From Actinomadura physcomitrii (GTDB lineage: Bacteria > Actinomycetota > Actinomycetes > Streptosporangiales > Streptosporangiaceae), in the NCBI RefSeq assembly GCF_008923205.2, contig NZ_WBMS02000002.1, positions 124,001 to 188,000 of the forward strand: DNA of 64,000 bases, in the 5' to 3' direction. A model generated the notes under the pieces. The model saw only the letters and a list, made by a program, of their open reading frames with translations. It ran no database searches and was not told where the DNA came from. The position numbers were made by a program, and so were the translations under genes. Of this stretch, positions 27,282 through 36,228 are shown one piece after another; position 1 is the stretch's first letter, and the number at the start of each line of letters is the position of its first letter.

Positions 27282-28651
27282 CCACCGTGATCGAACCGGA
27301 CGAGGCCGCCGCCGGGGAACGGCCGCGCCAGGGGGTGATGGGCCGCGGGCACCGGGTCGCGACCCTCGGGATCGTCCTCGTCGTCACCTTCCTGGCGTTC
27401 GAGTCGATGTCCGTCGGGACCGTCATGCCCGCCGTCGCGAAGGACCTCGACGGGCTGCCGCTGTACGCGTGGGGGTTCAGCGCGACGCTGATCGCGAGCC
27501 TGCTGTCCATCGTGCTGGCGGGCGGCTGGGTCGACCGGTACGGCCCGGCCCGCCCGTTCATGATCGGCCTCGCGGTGTTCGTCGCCGGGCTCGCCGTCGC
27601 CGGGACCGCGCCGACCATGTGGCTGTTCGTCGCCGGGCGCGCGATCCAGGGCCTCGGCTCCGGCGTCCCGATGGTCGCGCTCTACGTCGTGATCGCCCGC
27701 GTCTACCCCGAGCACCTGCGATCCCGAGTGTTCGCCGCGCTGTCGGCGGCATGGGTGCTGCCGTCGCTGATCGGCCCCGCCGTCGGCGGCGCCGTCGCCC
27801 AGCACCTCGGCTGGCGCTGGGTGTTCCTCGGCCTGATCCCGCTGGTCGTCCCGCCCGCGCTGCTGCTCACACCGACGCTGCGCGGCGTCCGCCGCTCCGG
27901 CGCCGCGCCGGACGGCCCCGGCCGCGCCCGCTACACGGCCGCCATCGCCGCCGCCGGAGGCGCCGGCCTCCTGCTCTACGGCCTCGGACGCACCGGCTGG
28001 ACCATGGCCCCCGCCGCCCTGGCCGGCCTCGCCGGCCTCGGCTACGGGCTCCCCCGGCTGCTGCCCGCCGGAACCCTCCGGATGCGCCGCGGGCTGCCGA
28101 GCGTCGTCGCCGTCCGCGCGCTGCTGTCCGGCGCGTTCTTCGGCGCCGACTCCTTCATCCCGCTGACCCTCACCTCCCTGCACGGGTTCAGCGCCACCAC
28201 GGCCGGGATCGTGCTGACCGTCGGCGGGCTCGGCTGGTCCGCCGCGTCCCAGATCCAGGGCCGCTCCACGCGGCCCCGCGAGTTCTTCGCGCTGCTCGGC
28301 GCGGTGCTCGTCACCGCCGGGATCGTCGCCGTCACCTTCGCGCTCCAGCTGTCCGGCTGGGCCGCCGTGCCCGCCTGGATCGTCGGCGGCGCCGGCATGG
28401 GCTTCGCCATCGGCAGCCTCAGCGTCCTGCTGCTCGACCTGTCCCCCGAGGACGAGCAGGGCGTCAACTCCTCCGCCCTGCAGATCGCCGACACCCTCGG
28501 CTCGTCCCTCGTCGTCGGCGCCGCGGGCGCGCTCGTCACCGGCTTCGGCACCGGCCGCCTCCACCTGGGGCTCGCCGCCGCCGGGACCATGTTCGCCGCG
28601 ATCGCCGCCGCCGGCGTCGTCGCCGCACTCCGCCTGGAGGCCCGGAAATGA
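27278..28651 (+). CDS. MFS transporter
   Basis: 457 residues with about 12-14 hydrophobic helices. After a 30-residue polar N-terminus, FESMSVGTVMPAVAKDL, GGWVDRYGPARPFMIGL (loop 2-3 motif), GRAIQGLGSGVPMVALYVVIARVYP and SALQIADTLGSSLVVGAAGAL are typical of DHA-type drug or metabolite exporters. Both ends overlap neighbours by four bases, so the three genes are co-translated. Confidence 0.9.
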   Translation: MTTVIEPDEAAAGERPRQGVMGRGHRVATLGIVLVVTFLAFESMSVGTVMPAVAKDLDGLPLYAWGFSATLIASLLSIVLAGGWVDRYGPARPFMIGLAVFVAGLAVAGTAPTMWLFVAGRAIQGLGSGVPMVALYVVIARVYPEHLRSRVFAALSAAWVLPSLIGPAVGGAVAQHLGWRWVFLGLIPLVVPPALLLTPTLRGVRRSGAAPDGPGRARYTAAIAAAGGAGLLLYGLGRTGWTMAPAALAGLAGLGYGLPRLLPAGTLRMRRGLPSVVAVRALLSGAFFGADSFIPLTLTSLHGFSATTAGIVLTVGGLGWSAASQIQGRSTRPREFFALLGAVLVTAGIVAVTFALQLSGWAAVPAWIVGGAGMGFAIGSLSVLLLDLSPEDEQGVNSSALQIADTLGSSLVVGAAGALVTGFGTGRLHLGLAAAGTMFAAIAAAGVVAALRLEARK

Positions 28652-29673
28652 CCGACATCATCGACTTCACCCTGCCGCCGGACCTCGAGGCGCACGAACC
28701 CCCCGAGGCCCGCGGCCGCACCCGCGACGGCGTCCGCCTCCTCACCGGACGGCGCGCCACCGGCGAGGTCTCCCACCACGAGTTCCGCGACCTGCCGGCG
28801 CTCCTCGACCCCGGCGACCTCCTCGTCGTCAACACCTCCGCCACGCTGCCCGCCGCCGTCCGCCTCGACCGCATCAGCGTCCACTTCTCCACCCCGCTGC
28901 CCGGCGCCGGCGAGCGCGACTGGATCGTCGAACTCCGCCGCCCGTCCGGCAAGGCGAGCCTCCCCTACGGCGGCGGCAGCCCCGGCGAATGGATCCCGAT
29001 GCCCGGCGGCGCCACCCTCACCCTCATCGGCCGCCGCACCGACCGGCTCTGGCAGGCCCGCCTCAGCACCGACGTCGTCCCCTACCTGCGCCGCCACGGC
29101 GTCCCCATCCGCTACGGATACGTCCGCCGCGACTGGCCCACCGCCGCCTACCAGACCGCGTTCGCCCACGACCGCTCGGCGGGCGGCGCCGAGATGCCCA
29201 GCGCCGCCCGTCCCTTCACGCCCGAACTCGTCACCCGCCTGGTCTCCCGCGGCGTCCTGCTCGCCCCGATCACCCTGCACACCGGCGTCGCGTCCCCCGA
29301 AGCCCACGAACCCCCGTACGCCGAACGCTACGAGGTGCCCGCCGCCACCGCCGCGCTCGTCACCCACGTCCGCTCCCACGGCGGACGGGTCATCGCCGTC
29401 GGCACCACCGCCGTCCGCGCCCTGGAGACCGCCGTGGACGCCTCCGGACACGTCCAGGCCTCCTCAGGATGGACCGAGCACGTCGTCACGCCCGAACGCG
29501 GCGTCCGCGCCGTCGACGGCCTCCTCACCGGCCTCCACGAGCCCAACTCGTCGCACCTGATGATGCTCACCGCCATAGCGGGCCGCGACCTCCTCGCCGC
29601 CACCTACCGGGCCGCCCTCGACGAGGGCTACCTGTGGCACGAGTTCGGCGACCTCAACCTCCTGCTCCCGTAG
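28648..29673 (+). CDS. QueA-like S-adenosylmethionine:tRNA ribosyltransferase-isomerase homologue
   Basis: 341 residues. QueA-family features include LLVVNTSATLPA, LHTGVASPEAHEPPYAERYEVP, GGRVIAVGTTAVRALE and the ending GYLWHEFGDLNLLL. In queuosine pathways QueA adds epoxycyclopentane to a modified tRNA base. No tgt, queF or queG gene is nearby, and the gene sits in an SDR-MFS operon, so it may be one of the actinobacterial QueA-like proteins with another substrate. Confidence 0.85.
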   Translation: MTDIIDFTLPPDLEAHEPPEARGRTRDGVRLLTGRRATGEVSHHEFRDLPALLDPGDLLVVNTSATLPAAVRLDRISVHFSTPLPGAGERDWIVELRRPSGKASLPYGGGSPGEWIPMPGGATLTLIGRRTDRLWQARLSTDVVPYLRRHGVPIRYGYVRRDWPTAAYQTAFAHDRSAGGAEMPSAARPFTPELVTRLVSRGVLLAPITLHTGVASPEAHEPPYAERYEVPAATAALVTHVRSHGGRVIAVGTTAVRALETAVDASGHVQASSGWTEHVVTPERGVRAVDGLLTGLHEPNSSHLMMLTAIAGRDLLAATYRAALDEGYLWHEFGDLNLLLP

Positions 29674-29679
29674 AGACCA

Positions 29680-30405
29680 GCACAGATGCGCGGGGATCCC
29701 CTCGCTGTCGAACGGCTGATCGATGACATGGACGCGCCGCCCCACCGGCTCGCCCCGCCCCGCGGCCAACTCCGGCCGAACGGACCCCGCCGTAAGCCCC
29801 GCCCGCCCCGCAACCCCGAGCATCGTGTCGGCGTCGAACGCCCCGGTCAGCGCGATGTCGAACTGCTCGGGATCCAGACGCCCCAACAGCGCCTCGACCA
29901 CGCCCCGGTCCACCGCACGCGCGCGCCGCGCGGATGAGGTTCTCGAACGCGTCCGCCGCACCCTCAGGATCGTCGCCCCACGCGAGGAAGGACTCCTCGA
30001 CCTGGTGGTCGCGCCCCACACCGCCGCCGCCGTCCTCCATGCCTTCCGGATAGTCCGTACGCGCCCAGACCGCCCCGTCCCACCAGTAGACGTACTGGAC
30101 GATGTGCTCCTCGCGCATCATCCCCGCCAGCCACTCCCACGGCAGCCACTCCGGCCCCCGGCGAGCAGATCGATGGGCGGCACCTGGTGACGGGTCTCGC
30201 TGTAGTCGACGTCGTAGCCGTACACGATCGCCCGGCCGCCCTCGACCCAGCTCATCCCGTGCCGGCCGTTCCCGACGTCCTCGGTCCGCACCCCGTCGTC
30301 CCGCACCGCCGCACCCCACCCCGGGGTGCCCGCGCTGAGCATGGCCGTGGCACACGCCTCCGCCCACATCTCCTCAGGATCCGCCAGCTCCAACTCCACA
30401 GCCAC
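29680..30405 (-). pseudogene. Gene B of a duplicated module, broken by two frameshifts
   Basis: Read in three frame segments, it gives a ~240-residue protein: ELELADPEEMWAEACATAM through SWVEGGRAIVYGYDVDYSETRHQ, then PEWLPWEWLAGMM to GDDPEGAADAFENLIR, then VVEALLGRLDPEQFDIALTGAFDADTMLGV to FDSEGIPAHLCW. Shifts are needed near 30160 and 29925, both in GC runs. I do not recognise the family. Parts recur at 31376-31575 and 32545-32840 on the same strand. It is divergent from gene A1. Confidence 0.6.
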
Positions 30406-30490
30406 GCCCCACTCCCGTCGCACAACGCCCGTCCGCCATACGACGCCGCCCTCAACCCCCAGGTTCAGCCGCACCGTCAGCCCCCACCAA

Positions 30491-30505
30491 TACCGTCCGA
30501 CCATG
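30491..30505 (+). promoter_or_regulatory. Probable leaderless promoter of gene A1
   Basis: TACCGT lies exactly six bases before the ATG, the spacing expected when transcription begins at the start codon. The bases around it are conserved in front of A2 (31612-31626). Confidence 0.45.
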
Positions 30506-31359
30506 CCGCTCGTGGACCGCTACGAGAAGCCCGACCACACCCGGAGTACAGCAACCTCGTCATACGAGGCACCCCCTGGGCCACCGACCTCCCACCGAAA
30601 CTGGCCCACCTGAACCTCGACCTACTGGACGAGCACGCCTTCGCTCTCCCCAAGGGCGATCTCGCCGGGGCGGGCAACGGCTGGATCCGCGCCACCACCG
30701 CGGACCTGAACCACGTCGTCCTCGAAGCCCACGATGCACGCCCACCCCACACCCAGTGGGACGGCGACGTCATGGAGTCGCCCTTCCCCACCGCCGGCCA
30801 CTGCGCCGATCTGACCCAAGTCATAGCCGAAGCTCCGATGCAAGGCGTGAGACTCGGACCACCGGGCCTGTACCGCGCGCGAATCCACCGCAAATGCCTC
30901 GGCGACCGCTGGGAATGGCTATTGCAGTTCTGGCCCGCCAACGGCGTCCTCGACCCACCGCGCCGCCTGTCCCGCGATTCGCGCCCCTTGGACGAAGACT
31001 CCGAGCCCTACGCCCGGGCGGCGATGGACCTGGTGGCACACGCCTTGTGGTCACCCGGCCAGGCCACCAAGGCCGCCCTCGCCGAGCGCCTGCTCATGCC
31101 TGTCCACGAGATCGACGCCGCCCTGGAGTACGCGCTGCGCCGCGGCCTGCTGCACGTGGACGACCTCACCACCGAGACCATCTCCATGAGCCCGGTGGAC
31201 AGGCGCCCACCCGAGGAACGCGACCCCTCCGCCGCCCGCGAGCGCCGCGCCGCAATCCAAGCGTGGGCGAAGGCCAACGGCGTGAAGATAAACCAGCGCG
31301 GAAACATCCCACCCGCGGTCGAGGAACAGTTCCGCCGCCACCAAGGCCCCCTCGGCTAA
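30503..31359 (+). pseudogene. Gene A, copy 1: A2 paralogue with an early frameshift
   Basis: The start MPLVDRYEKPDH matches copy 2, but the frame must shift by one base at about 30538-30543 (a C run appears one base short) to continue as PEYSNLVIRGTPW. The rest is intact: DLNHVVLEAHDA, WEWLLQFWPANGVLDPP, a winged-helix-like ALWSPGQATKAALAERLL segment and a Lys/Arg-rich end. The shift may be real or a sequencing error. Family not recognised. Confidence 0.65.
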
Positions 31360-31375
31360 CAGCCCCAAAGCCCCG

Positions 31376-31575
31376 GTTCAGGACGGCTACACGCAAGGTC
31401 CCAACGCCCGCGGCAGCCCGGCCGCAGGCAGTTCAAGACAGGCCGAGCGGCCCAGCCCGCTCCGCGACCGCGAGCACGGCGCCCGCACCGAACGGACCAG
31501 CAATGAAACAGCGGCTCGACCCGCACCCGCGCGGGTGCGGTTCTCAAACGCGTAGGCCGCGCCCTCACGGGTTGG
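31376..31575 (-). pseudogene. Remnant of gene B between A1 and A2
   Basis: The stretch aligns by eye with the 3' part of gene B and with the remnant after A2; for example, CTCAAACGCGTAGGCCGCGC matches the corresponding text in the other copies. No useful open frame is left. Its position shows that an A-B unit was duplicated in tandem and the inner B then decayed. Confidence 0.55.
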
Positions 31576-31589
31576 CCCCCAAAGTTCGC

Positions 31590-31626
31590 TTGAGCTGTCA
31601 GCCCCGACCGCTACCGTCCGTCCATG
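31590..31626 (+). promoter_or_regulatory. Probable leaderless promoter of gene A2
   Basis: TTGAGC (31590-31595), a 16-base spacer, and TACCGT (31612-31617) six bases before the ATG. The -10 and its surroundings match those before A1. Confidence 0.5.
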
Positions 31627-32526
31627 CCTCTCTTAGCCCGCTACGAGCACCCCGAGCACCGTCCCGAATACAGCACCCTCGTTGTCCGAGGCACCCCATG
31701 GACCACCGACCTCCCACCGGAACTGGCCCACCTGGACCTCGACCTGCTCGACGAAGACGCCTTCGCCGGATGGCCGCAGGGCGACCTCGGCGGCGCGGGC
31801 AACGGCTGGGTCCTCGCCACGACAACGAACCTCAACCACGTCGTACTCGAAGCCCACGACGCGGCGCCGCCTCCGTCCGACGAGCGGTGGGGCGACGTGA
31901 TGGAGTCGCCACTGCGCAGCGGAGGCCTCGGCGTCAATTTGACTCAGGTCATCGAAAGCGAGCCGATGCGCGGCGTGAGGCTCGGCCCGGCCGGCCTGTA
32001 CCGCGTCCGCATGTCCCGGAGACGCCTCGACGACCGTTGGCACTGGCTGCTGCAGTTCTGGCCCGCCGGCGGCGTCCTCGAGCCACCGCGCGGCCTGTTC
32101 CGCGAGCCACGCTCCGCGCAGGACGACGACCTCGAATCCGACCTGGCCATGGACCTCGTCGCAATAGCGCTGTGGTCACCAGGCCAAGCGTCCAAGGCAG
32201 ACCTTGCCGAGCGCCTGCTCGTGTCCACACAGGCGATCGACGCCGCGCTGGAGTACGCGTTGCGCTACGACCTGCTGCACGTGGACGACCGCGCCGCCTC
32301 CACCGTCTCCATCACTCCTGTGGACAAGCGTCCGCCCGAGGAACGCGACCCCTTCGCCGCCGCCCGCGAGCGCCGCGCCGCACTCGAAGCGTGGGCCAAG
32401 GCGAACGGCAAACGCATCAACGTACGCGCGAACCCCCACCCGAGATCCGGTAACGACTCCGCCGCCGCGATCTCCATGACCGTCCCGCTGCCCAAGACGC
32501 CCAGGCCCGAACGGCCGGGCGACTAG
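31624..32526 (+). CDS. Gene A, copy 2: unrecognised two-domain protein
   Basis: 300 residues, intact. The N-terminal ~170 residues look beta-rich (STLVVRGTPW, NLNHVVLEAHDA, VRLGPAGLYRVRMSRR, WHWLLQFWPAGG). The C-terminal part resembles a winged helix: ALWSPGQASKADLAERLLVSTQAIDAALEYALRYDLLHVDD, then a charged helix with KANGKRINVR. That plan would suit a regulator or an adaptor with a DNA-binding tail, but this is inference. It is clearly paralogous to A1 and precedes a decayed copy of B. Confidence 0.75.
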   Translation: MPLLARYEHPEHRPEYSTLVVRGTPWTTDLPPELAHLDLDLLDEDAFAGWPQGDLGGAGNGWVLATTTNLNHVVLEAHDAAPPPSDERWGDVMESPLRSGGLGVNLTQVIESEPMRGVRLGPAGLYRVRMSRRRLDDRWHWLLQFWPAGGVLEPPRGLFREPRSAQDDDLESDLAMDLVAIALWSPGQASKADLAERLLVSTQAIDAALEYALRYDLLHVDDRAASTVSITPVDKRPPEERDPFAAARERRAALEAWAKANGKRINVRANPHPRSGNDSAAAISMTVPLPKTPRPERPGD

Positions 32527-32544
32527 GCGAGCGTGCTCCCTTGA

Positions 32545-32840
32545 CCGCATCCACCAGCGCCCGCGACAGCCCCGCCCGCAGGCAATTCAAGACGCGCCAA
32601 GCCCGCCGTGAGCCCCGCCCGCTCCGCGACCGCGAGCACGGCGTCCACACCCAACTGACCGGCATCCAGGCGCCGCAACAGCGCTTCGACCCGCACCCGC
32701 GCGGGCGCCGCGCACCTGCGATTTCAAACGTGTCCGCCGCGCCCTCAGCGTCATCGCCACCGCAAGGAAGGAATCCTCAACCTGGTGGTCGCGTCCCACA
32801 CCGCCGCCGTCCTGCATGCCTTCCGGATAGTCCGTGTGGG
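32545..32840 (-). pseudogene. Remnant of gene B after A2
   Basis: On the minus strand TDYPEGMQDGGGVGRDHQVEDSFLA closely matches B's TDYPEGMEDGGGGVGRDHQVEESFLA. After a frame change, VEALLRRLDAGQ, VAERAGLTAG and LELPAGG match B's C-terminal part. The N-terminal two-fifths and several internal pieces are missing. The 160 bases beyond, up to the HNH gene, show nothing recognisable. Confidence 0.6.
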
Positions 32841-33000
32841 CCCCGGCGCCACGTTCCTGCGCACTGTCGGCCGCGACCTACCGTCCACGCTGGCCGCTAC
32901 TAGCACTCCGGCCGTGGATTCGACGTGGGCATGCCGCAGCCGCCCAGGACCCTGGGTGTGGATCCGAGGCAGGCCCGGCAGTGGCGGGAATGGGTGATGG

Positions 33001-34257
33001 TCATGCGGCCCGGTCGAAGGCGGGGTCATCCGGTGGCCCGTTGCTCGGTGCCGCGGGCCGGGCATCGGCCGGCGGCAGTAACCGATACACATACCGGCCA
33101 TCCCGATCCTTGCTGATCTGGATCTGATCCGGGCGGCTGTGCTTGAACCGGTTATGCCACCCGCAGGTCAGGGTGAGCTGATCGATATCGGTCGGCGATC
33201 GGCCGAGCGCCCATCCGTGCACGTGATCCACTTCGCACAGGGTGCCGGGCATCTCGCACCCCCGCACCGCGCACGAGGAGTACAGGGCTTCCAGGACCTG
33301 TCGTTGCGCCGGGCTCGCGAACCGCTCGCGCCATCCCAGGTACAGCGGGGTGTTGCCCTTGCCCAGCAGGAGCGGTGCGACTCCGGCCGAGAGGGCGATG
33401 CGGCGGGCCTGCTCAGCGGGGATCGGCGTCCCATCGATGAGCCGGGCGGGGGCGTTGCCGCCGGTGAGGGTGTCCAGGTCGCAGATGACGGTGACCTTCG
33501 TGGCCTTGTGTCCGCCCGACAACACGCCGGACAAGGCGGCTGCGGTGCGCTCGCCCAGATCCCGGCGGTCATCAGGCCCGGCAGGCTTGGCCAACGGCGC
33601 CAGGGTGCCGTCCCAGATCGCGGCGTCCTCGGGGTTCAACCAGCCCTTGACGTACCGGCCGCCATCGAGGGAACGCGTTGTGGTCAGCCATGACTTGGCG
33701 TAGCCGCGGCGGGTGTCCTCGTCGGGTTTCTCGGTGCCGTCACGTTCGGCGATGACGTCACGGATGCGGCTGCCGAACGCCGCGACCTTCCCGGCCGAGA
33801 ACCCTTCATCGACCATCTCCAGCAGCAGCGTCTCAGCCTGCGCGCAGTCGCTGTCATCCAGCCGCGCGACCGAGTCCGCGATGGTGGTGGCGTAGCCGAA
33901 CGACAGCTCCCCGGCCGCCAGCCGCCGGGCGACCTGCGGAAGACGGTCGCGCTGCCGAGCCAGTACCAGGCGCTCTCTGGCACGGTTGTCGCGCATCCCG
34001 AGACGGGACCGCAGCCACGCCTTGGGCGAGGGGTATCCCCACCGGGCCTGTTCACCTGCCGCATCGACGCGGCCGATGAAACCGGCCATCGCGCTTTCCT
34101 GGAGGTCGGTCGCGACGGCGAGAGTTTCGGTGAGTTCCAGGCACGCGGCCGCCGATTCGGGCACGTCTCGCCGAGCGAGTTCAGTGGCGATCGCCGAGAG
34201 CGCGTCCACCAATTCTGCGGTAGACGCGGCCCCCAACTCGACCGTCACTGAATGCAT
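33001..34257 (-). CDS. DUF222 / HNH endonuclease domain protein
   Basis: 418 residues. The N-terminal two-thirds are DUF222 (13E12-repeat type): GFIGRVDAAGEQARWGYPSPKAWLRSRLG, VARRLAAGELSFGYATTIA and GWLNPEDAAIWDGTLAPLA. The C-terminal HNH nuclease has CAVRGCEMPGTLCEVDHVHGW, TCGWHNRFKH. Such genes occur in many near-copies in actinobacteria and may be selfish, though mobility is unproven. The promoter looks leaderless. It lies in accessory DNA next to duplicated module A/B. Confidence 0.9.
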   Translation of the reverse strand: MHSVTVELGAASTAELVDALSAIATELARRDVPESAAACLELTETLAVATDLQESAMAGFIGRVDAAGEQARWGYPSPKAWLRSRLGMRDNRARERLVLARQRDRLPQVARRLAAGELSFGYATTIADSVARLDDSDCAQAETLLLEMVDEGFSAGKVAAFGSRIRDVIAERDGTEKPDEDTRRGYAKSWLTTTRSLDGGRYVKGWLNPEDAAIWDGTLAPLAKPAGPDDRRDLGERTAAALSGVLSGGHKATKVTVICDLDTLTGGNAPARLIDGTPIPAEQARRIALSAGVAPLLLGKGNTPLYLGWRERFASPAQRQVLEALYSSCAVRGCEMPGTLCEVDHVHGWALGRSPTDIDQLTLTCGWHNRFKHSRPDQIQISKDRDGRYVYRLLPPADARPAAPSNGPPDDPAFDRAA

Positions 34258-34269
34258 ACAAGTATTCTA
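34255..34269 (-). promoter_or_regulatory. Leaderless promoter of the HNH gene
   Basis: On the minus strand TAGAAT (34269-34264) is followed by six bases and then the ATG. The strong -10 and lack of any Shine-Dalgarno sequence indicate a leaderless transcript. Confidence 0.5.
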
Positions 34270-34419
34270 CTCTCCGTGGCCGGCGATTGCACCGCGAATT
34301 CACCGCCGAACGCGAATACCTTCTGGTATTCAAATGGCGGCCATTCGCGCCGCGCCGCCGTCCGCCTCGCCCGTCGTCGGAACACGCGTGTGGAGGGGGG
34401 TGGTGGGGTGGCGCGACCC

Positions 34420-34447
34420 GGGGGCGAGGCAGGCGGAGCCTGCCCCC
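34420..34447. terminator. Hairpin downstream of the DUF397 gene
   Basis: GGGGGCGAGGCAGGC-GGA-GCCTGCCCCC forms a strong stem with a 3-base loop and a small bulge. It lies 75 bases beyond the DUF397 stop, in the otherwise empty region 34270-34521. Confidence 0.5.
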
Positions 34448-34521
34448 AACACCGGCCCCGTACGCAAGCACCACCCCAACACCCGAACAGGCTTTGAGAC
34501 GTTGCGCTTGAGGCACCCGAG

Positions 34522-34728
34522 CTACGGCAGGTCGCGCTCTCCGCGCTTAACAGCGTCCAGCAGCGCCGGGAACTTCGCGGACGGCAGCGCGATCTTGGGG
34601 TCCGCCGGGTCCTTGGAGTCACGGACGCCGATGTTTCCTGCGAGGCCCGCAACCTGCACACAATCCGACTGCGCACCCGAACCGCTCCGGGATGACTTCC
34701 GCCACTGTGCGGAAGTCGCCACGTACAC
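34522..34728 (-). CDS. DUF397 small protein
   Basis: 68 residues: AQWRKSSRSGSGAQSDCVQVA then NIGVRDSKDPADPKI and a C-terminal helix, the complete DUF397 pattern. These proteins usually follow an XRE-type (Scr1-like) regulator in actinomycetes. No such regulator is adjacent here, so the gene is an orphan. It abuts a second DUF397 fragment on the opposite strand. Confidence 0.85.
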   Translation of the reverse strand: MYVATSAQWRKSSRSGSGAQSDCVQVAGLAGNIGVRDSKDPADPKIALPSAKFPALLDAVKRGERDLP

Positions 34729-34734
34729 CAGGCC

Positions 34735-34860
34735 CTATCGGGTCTCCGCGGCCGTGCGGGATTCCAAGGATCTTGAAGGTCCCGTGCCCTCGTTCCAGCC
34801 GGACGAGTGGACAACGTTCACGCAGCAGGTCAAGACTGGTCTGCACGACCTCAAGCCCTG
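34735..34860 (+). pseudogene. Second DUF397 fragment, N-terminus missing
   Basis: On the plus strand VSAAVRDSKDLEGPVPSFQPDEWTTFTQQVKTGLHD matches the C-terminal half of DUF397 proteins. The WRKSS half is absent because the sequence changes at about 34733, next to the start codon of the minus-strand DUF397 gene. No stop follows promptly; the frame runs on to 34945. Confidence 0.65.
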
Positions 34861-34916
34861 TGGGTACATGAGGGCTCCCGCTGGGGAAGCGTTGGCCCTG
34901 TGGCCGGGCACCGGGG

Positions 34917-35453
34917 TCAGCTGTCGCTGTAGGCGAGGAAGGTGACAGTGGCGTCGTGGCCGATGCCGACCAATGCGCAGTCGAGCATGTGGCCGGTGAC
35001 GGGCGAGGAACCGAAGGTGTCGTGGAACTCGCCGTGCTCCCAGTTCCAGGCCGCGTACTCCACGTTGGTCCACCACCGGGCGTCCGGCTGCAGCAGGAAA
35101 ATGAGGCGCTCTAGCGGCGGCAGTGCTGTCTGCGGAGTCCAAGGACCTGCGGGACTGCCGTAGGCCATTTTCCTGGGTGGAGATGTGCACCAGGAAGGGG
35201 GCATCTGTTCGGCGGTGGCCGGTACGGGGCGCAACGCTCGGGTAATTTCGTCCAGCGCGGACGGCGGTGGTGGTCCGACCTCCACGAAAGGCCCCCGGTC
35301 GAACGAGGGATCGAAGAGCACGAGGTGGAGGAGTTCGGCCGGGGTGAGGGCCGGGTCGTCGCCGACGTGGACGCGCAGGAAATGGCCGGCGTCGGAGATG
35401 AGCGGAGCGAGCAGCCCGCGGATCCGGGCCGCCGTGTTCGGGTCGAGTTTCAA
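34917..35453 (-). CDS. Hypothetical protein
   Basis: 178 residues from a TTG four bases after the SWIM gene's stop. It opens KLDPNTAARIRGLLAPLISDAGHFLRVHVGDDPALTPAELLHLVLFDPSF and ends with VTGHMLDCALVGIGHDATVTFLAYSDS. It is soluble and Trp-rich in the middle (WWTNVEYAAWNWEHGEFHD). No family recognised. The location suggests it is the last gene of the helicase-SWIM transcript. Confidence 0.6.
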   Translation of the reverse strand: MKLDPNTAARIRGLLAPLISDAGHFLRVHVGDDPALTPAELLHLVLFDPSFDRGPFVEVGPPPPSALDEITRALRPVPATAEQMPPSWCTSPPRKMAYGSPAGPWTPQTALPPLERLIFLLQPDARWWTNVEYAAWNWEHGEFHDTFGSSPVTGHMLDCALVGIGHDATVTFLAYSDS

Positions 35454-35457
35454 CGGG

Positions 35458-36228
35458 TCAGTCGGTGTCGGCGGCGAGGGCCTCGTAGGCGGGGAGGAGG
35501 GCGTCGGTGAGGGGGCGGCGGCGGATCTTCACCGGGGGCGGCGTCGCGACCTGGAGGATGAAGCCGGGCGGGACGGGCGGCGCGGGCGGACGGTCGCGCA
35601 GGCGCGCCAGGCCCGACGGGGTCGTCCAGAAGCCGGCGGCCGAGATCGGCTCGTCCTCCATCTCCAGCGGGTCGGGTGCGGCGGCGGGCCCGCGGCGCAG
35701 GGCGGCGAGGAGCTGGTCGCGGCCCCGGCCGTTCCATTCGAGGATGAGGAACGGGTCGTCGTCGAACGCCTCGGCGAGCAGGTACAGCACGGCCGCGGCG
35801 TGCTCGCACGGGTCGCCCCAGTCGGGGCAGTCGCACATCAGGTGCAGGTCGGAGGCTGTACTGGGGAACAGGGCCAGGCCGAGTTCGGCGAAGACCCACT
35901 CGATCTCCGGCGGCATCTCGCCGGCGAGCAGGCGGGCGCGGAACACGGCGCGGGACGCCAGCTCCTTCTCGGCGGCGCGCCAGTCCGCGGCGCCGATCCC
36001 CTCGATGCCGAGGGCCACCTCGTACGGCTCGGGCCGGGAGCCCCTCACCTTCGCGGTGACCTCGTACGGCGTGACGCGCAGGTCGAACACCTGGTCCTTG
36101 CGGGCGCGGCCGAGGGAGAGGCGTCCGGTGTCGGCCAACGACTCGACGAGGTCGATGAAGCGGCGCGACCACCATTGCGCGCCGATCGAGCCGCGCTTGG
36201 TGCGCGCCCTGATGCCCTCGTCGTCCAT
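35458..36228 (-). CDS. SWIM zinc-finger protein
   Basis: 256 residues. The SWIM motif is clear (MCDCPDWGDPCEHAAAVLYLLAEAF), embedded after a beta-rich N-terminal domain (QWWSRRFIDLVESLADTGRLSLGRA). Its ATG overlaps the helicase stop by one base (TGATG), so both are made from one message. SWIM proteins of this type are standard partners of SNF2-family helicases in actinobacteria and probably act on DNA or protein complexes with them. Confidence 0.88.
   Translation of the reverse strand: MDDEGIRARTKRGSIGAQWWSRRFIDLVESLADTGRLSLGRARKDQVFDLRVTPYEVTAKVRGSRPEPYEVALGIEGIGAADWRAAEKELASRAVFRARLLAGEMPPEIEWVFAELGLALFPSTASDLHLMCDCPDWGDPCEHAAAVLYLLAEAFDDDPFLILEWNGRGRDQLLAALRRGPAAAPDPLEMEDEPISAAGFWTTPSGLARLRDRPPAPPVPPGFILQVATPPPVKIRRRPLTDALLPAYEALAADTD

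Noticed and set aside
33001..34257. DUF222-HNH gene as an active group-I-intron or phage nuclease
   Set aside because: No intron structure, phage genes or element ends are seen; it fits the chromosomal DUF222 family, whose mobility is unproven.
34300..34460. Possible small gene in the gap before the HNH gene
   Set aside because: Frames here are Pro/Arg-rich, lack ribosome binding sites and overlap the terminator hairpin.
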